In this document: piece after piece, positions 61,201 to 64,000 of the stretch
How positions within the stretch are numbered: the first letter of the stretch is position 1
Layout of the letters: each line of letters begins with the position of its first letter
Source: Parasponia andersonii
Lineage: Eukaryota > Streptophyta > Magnoliopsida > Rosales > Cannabaceae
NCBI GenBank assembly: GCA_002914805.1
Contig: JXTB01000018.1
Span: forward strand, 331,030-395,029
DNA: 64,000 nucleotides
Direction: 5' to 3'
Notes under the pieces: generated by a model
What the model saw: only the letters and a program-made list of their open reading frames with translations
Database searches by the model: none
Told to the model about the DNA's origin: nothing
Position numbers and translations under genes: made by a program

Positions 61201-63149
61201 CATTATGATGGACTAAGTACAGCCGAATGCAGGTTTTTATTTTCCTAATTGATCATAATCTGGTGTAATTTTGATTACAGGAATTCCCACCGGCAAGCAA
61301 GCTAGACCGTAGAGTGTATGGTGATCAAACTAGTAAAATTACGGAAGACCACATTCAGAATAACTTGGATGGGCTAGGTGTATATGAGGTACTTTCCTGT
61401 CATGATTTTTCATAGAAGAGCTCAAATGTAGCCTGCAGTTATAATTAACTCATTTATTTTTACCACAATTGACTAATGCAATATTGATGTTATATGGCTG
61501 AATAGGCACTCTATAACAACAAGTTATTTATATTGGATCACCATGATTCATTTATTCCATACCTGAGGAAGATAAACACAACTTCTACGAAGACTTATGC
61601 CAGCCGGACTCTCCTTTTCCTGAAAAATGACGGCACTTTGAAGCCAGTGGCTATCGAATTAAGCTTACCACATCCAGATGGTGATGAGCATGGTGCAGTT
61701 AGCAAAGTATATACCCCAGCTGAAGAAGGTGTTGAAGGTACCATTTGGCAACTGGCTAAAGCTTATGCTGCTGTAAATGATTCTGGCTACCATCAGCTCA
61801 TTAGTCACTGGTATGACTCTGTTGAAGAAACTAGATTACATAAGTCTGGTTTTGATTTGCAATATGTTTTTAAGATTTTTAATTTTGGTTTGTTTATAGG
61901 TTGAATACACATGCCGTGATTGAGCCATTTGTGATAGCAACCAACAGGCAGCTAAGTGCTCTCCACCCAATCCACAAACTCTTGCAGCCCCACTACCGTG
62001 ACACTATGAACATAAATGCACTTGCCAGGCAAACTCTCATTAATGCCGGGGGCATTCTGGAGTCGACTGTTTTTCCAGGAAAGTATGCTTTAGAGTTGTC
62101 TGCAGTAGTCTATAAGAACTGGGTTTTTCCTGAGCAAGCACTCCCAGCAGATCTCCTTAAGAGGTAAGTCTAGCAAGCATAGGTCATAGCTAAAATCATG
62201 TTTTATGACTTGTTATAAAAGCTAAAGTTAAAGTGAGAACCGTAGAAATGCACATCCAGTAGAGAAACCAGCGTTAAAATTTCTCAGAGGGACAAAATAG
62301 CAGAGGATTAATTTGGGTGTCAAACTTCAGAAAATGTTTTCTTAAAATGGAAGCGTTGTAGTTATGCTGACGTACCATTCTTTGGCTCTGTGTAGAGGAT
62401 TGGCAGTCAAGGATCCCAGTGCTCCACATGGGCTTCGCCTACTAATAGAGGACTACCCATATGCTGTTGATGGGCTAGAGATCTGGTCTGCCATCAGATC
62501 ATGGGTTGAAGAATACTGCTCTTATTACTACAAGACTGATGACGTTGTCCAGAAAGACACTGAACTTCAGGCATGGTGGAAGGAACTTAGAGAAGTGGGT
62601 CATGGTGACAAGAAAGATGAGCCCTGGTGGCCCAAATTGCAATCCCGAGAGGAACTAGTAGAATCATGCACCATAATCATATGGATTTCTTCTGCCCTCC
62701 ATGCAGCGGTCAACTTTGGACAGTACCCCTATGCCGGGTACCTTCCAAACCGTCCCACAGTAAGCCGTCGGTTTATGCCTGAAAATGGCACTCCAGAATA
62801 TGAGCAGCTTAAGTCTGACCCTGAAAAGGGGTTCTTGTTGACTATAACTTCGGAATTTCAGACCCTTATTGGGGTTTCCCTCATTGAGATTCTGTCCAGG
62901 CATGCTTCTGATGAGGTCTATCTTGGTCAGAGAGACACTCCTGACTGGACAGCAGAATCTGATCCATTGCAAGCTTTTGAGAGGTTTGGAAGAAAACTCT
63001 CTCAAATTGAGGACAAAATTGTGAGCAGGAACAAGGATACAAGTCTGAAGAACCGAGCTGGGCCAGTCAACTTCCCGTACACTTTGCTCCATCCTACCAG
63101 CGAAGAAGGACTTACCGCCAAGGGAATTCCCAACAGCATCTCAATCTAG
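58239..63149 (+). CDS. LOX: LOX-B: linoleate 9S-lipoxygenase-like, nine exons
   Basis: Exons: 58239-58437, 59665-59954, 60182-60422, 60571-60936, 61079-61164, 61281-61388, 61506-61810, 61900-62163, 62396-63149. All introns are GT-AG; product 870 aa. Exon sizes equal those of LOX-A except exon 4 (366 versus 339). The extra nine residues (within [12 protein letters not shown], about residues 252-263) lie just before the conserved [13 protein letters not shown], at the PLAT/catalytic junction. Iron-ligand motifs ([28 protein letters not shown], final Ile in NSISI) are intact. STVFPGKY has the Thr-Val pair of 9-LOX, and LINAGG the Ala of S-type enzymes. It starts [10 protein letters not shown] with no transit peptide. 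It is probably a cytosolic fatty-acid 9-dioxygenase, the tandem paralogue of LOX-A. Confidence 0.95.
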
Positions 63150-63669
63150 AGTTTGTCTCTCTGCGGTGGTGCTAATCGACAGCCTTTGTACCTTCCGTTT
63201 CCTTCCTCTCCCAGAAATTGTGTTTCGGAGTGTCCTGGTTTGGGTGAGTTTGTATGTACACTCAACTTACTATGTACACTCAACTTACTTCTCCACTTGG
63301 GCTGGAGTAATAAGTGCTTGTGTAAGTACAAAGGCCTCGAGCTTTTGTATCACTAGATTTGCTTGTACTGAGCATAACGGTTAATGATGTAAGAAACCCC
63401 AATTAAATAAAAGTATTTGAAGCGTAATATCCTTTAAAATGGACACAACCTGAAAATATTCTGCACTCACCTACAACAGGTGATAGCTATATTTAGTTTG
63501 TACATTCTCAACTTTCCTACGTGCTCAATTTCACAGATTCATCAGAGTCTAATTTGTTTTTACCCTCACAATTGGATGAGAATGGTCAGCAACCACGGAA
63601 GACTTGCAATAAATCGTTTTTTTATTTCTAAGCTACCATGCCATTATATACACGATTTGCCTTATTAAC
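63150..63669 (+). other. LOX-B 3' UTR and flank
   Basis: The 17-bp unit TGTACACTCAACTTACT is directly repeated near 63255-63290. AATAAA at 63406-63411 is a likely polyadenylation signal about 257 bp after the stop. The following 250 bp hold nothing recognisable. Confidence 0.55.
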
Positions 63670-64000
63670 TGTTGTGCGGTCTAAAATCCTAAGGTCGCAT
63701 AAGGATTATATGCGATCTCCTCCGTGAAGACTATATGCGACCTCCTCCGTGATGGTTATATGCGACCTCTTCCACAGGTTTTGTGTGACCTTCTCCGTGC
63801 AATTTGCCTTGACAAACAGGAAACCTATAAGAAGAGGGAAACACGCAAATGCTATAAAGGAAACCTACAAGAAGAGGAAAACAAGTAAATGCTATGGAAG
63901 AAACTTACAAGGAAAGGGAAACTGAAGACTCCTATTTGTGATTAACTAGTTATCCGTTTTGAATAGTTATCCAATTATATTGTTATTTAATTTATGTTAC
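63670..64000 (+). mobile_element. LTR related to the Tat-like element, cut by the window end
   Basis: Starts TGTTGTGCGGTCTAAAATCC, almost the same start as the LTR at 17579 (TGTTGTGCAGTCTAAAATC). It later shares AGTTATCCAATTATATTGTTAT with that LTR's CAGTTATATTGTTA. Within it, about four units of ATATGCGACCTCCTCCGTGA (63705-63800) and about 2.5 units with GAAACCTAYAAGAAGAGG..AAATGCTAT (63820-63920) form two minisatellites. It is the start of another family member or a solo LTR; the rest is outside the window. Confidence 0.75.

Noticed and set aside
62664..63092. 142-codon minus-strand frame
   Set aside because: Antisense shadow of LOX-B exon 9.
63690..63920. Regularly spaced repeats reminiscent of a CRISPR array
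   Set aside because: Eukaryotic LTR minisatellites with diverged units and no unique spacers.

Overview
This is a stretch of plant nuclear chromosome, almost certainly from a eudicot. It is very AT-rich, has spliced genes with GT-AG introns, and is crowded with plant-type transposons. The host genes in it are two complete 9-lipoxygenase genes in tandem on the + strand. Each has nine exons. LOX-A runs 41498-46430 (predicted 861 aa) and LOX-B runs 58239-63149 (predicted 870 aa). All exon lengths match between the two except exon 4, where LOX-B carries 27 extra bases. Both encode a PLAT/LH2 domain followed by a lipoxygenase domain with the iron ligands intact, and neither shows an obvious plastid transit peptide. 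They are recent-looking tandem duplicates, probably cytosolic enzymes making 9-hydroperoxides from linoleic and linolenic acid for defence and oxylipin signalling.

The left two-thirds is a graveyard of nested mobile elements. From left to right: a minus-strand Ty3/gypsy gag pseudogene (1-1009); two copies of a small (TA)n-associated MITE (2473-2952); a degenerate satellite-like array of about 130-bp units (3714-5350); an almost full-length but inactivated Ty3/gypsy element of the Tat type (7135-18220) with LTRs, a 5-bp TCTAT target duplication, a decayed gag-pol and an antisense multi-exon ORF; a 6-kb L1-type LINE on the minus strand (19103-25092); a 4-kb field of short degenerate repeats with an assembly gap, a MITE and a polypurine tract (26160-30618); and one end of a second, minus-strand Tat-like element (30619-32105). 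Further right come several MITEs, a solo LTR with a CATAG target duplication (34083-35461), a LINE 3' fragment (38276-39262) fused to the gag and 5' LTR end of a Tat-like element (39263-40680), and a promoter-proximal minisatellite in front of LOX-A.

The 12 kb between the two LOX genes holds no gene that I can support. It contains at least six foldback or MITE insertions, one of them nested inside another. After LOX-B the window ends inside an LTR (63670-64000) related to the Tat element at 7135-18220.

Coordinates of exons, LTRs and target-site duplications were read directly from the bases. Family names rest on recognised protein motifs and general knowledge of plant transposons, not on database searches. 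Nothing in the window looks like a wholly new biochemical system. The most interesting items are the antisense ORFs of the Tat-type elements, the (TA)n-flanked MITE family, the nested foldback elements between the LOX genes, and the structural differences between the two LOX copies.
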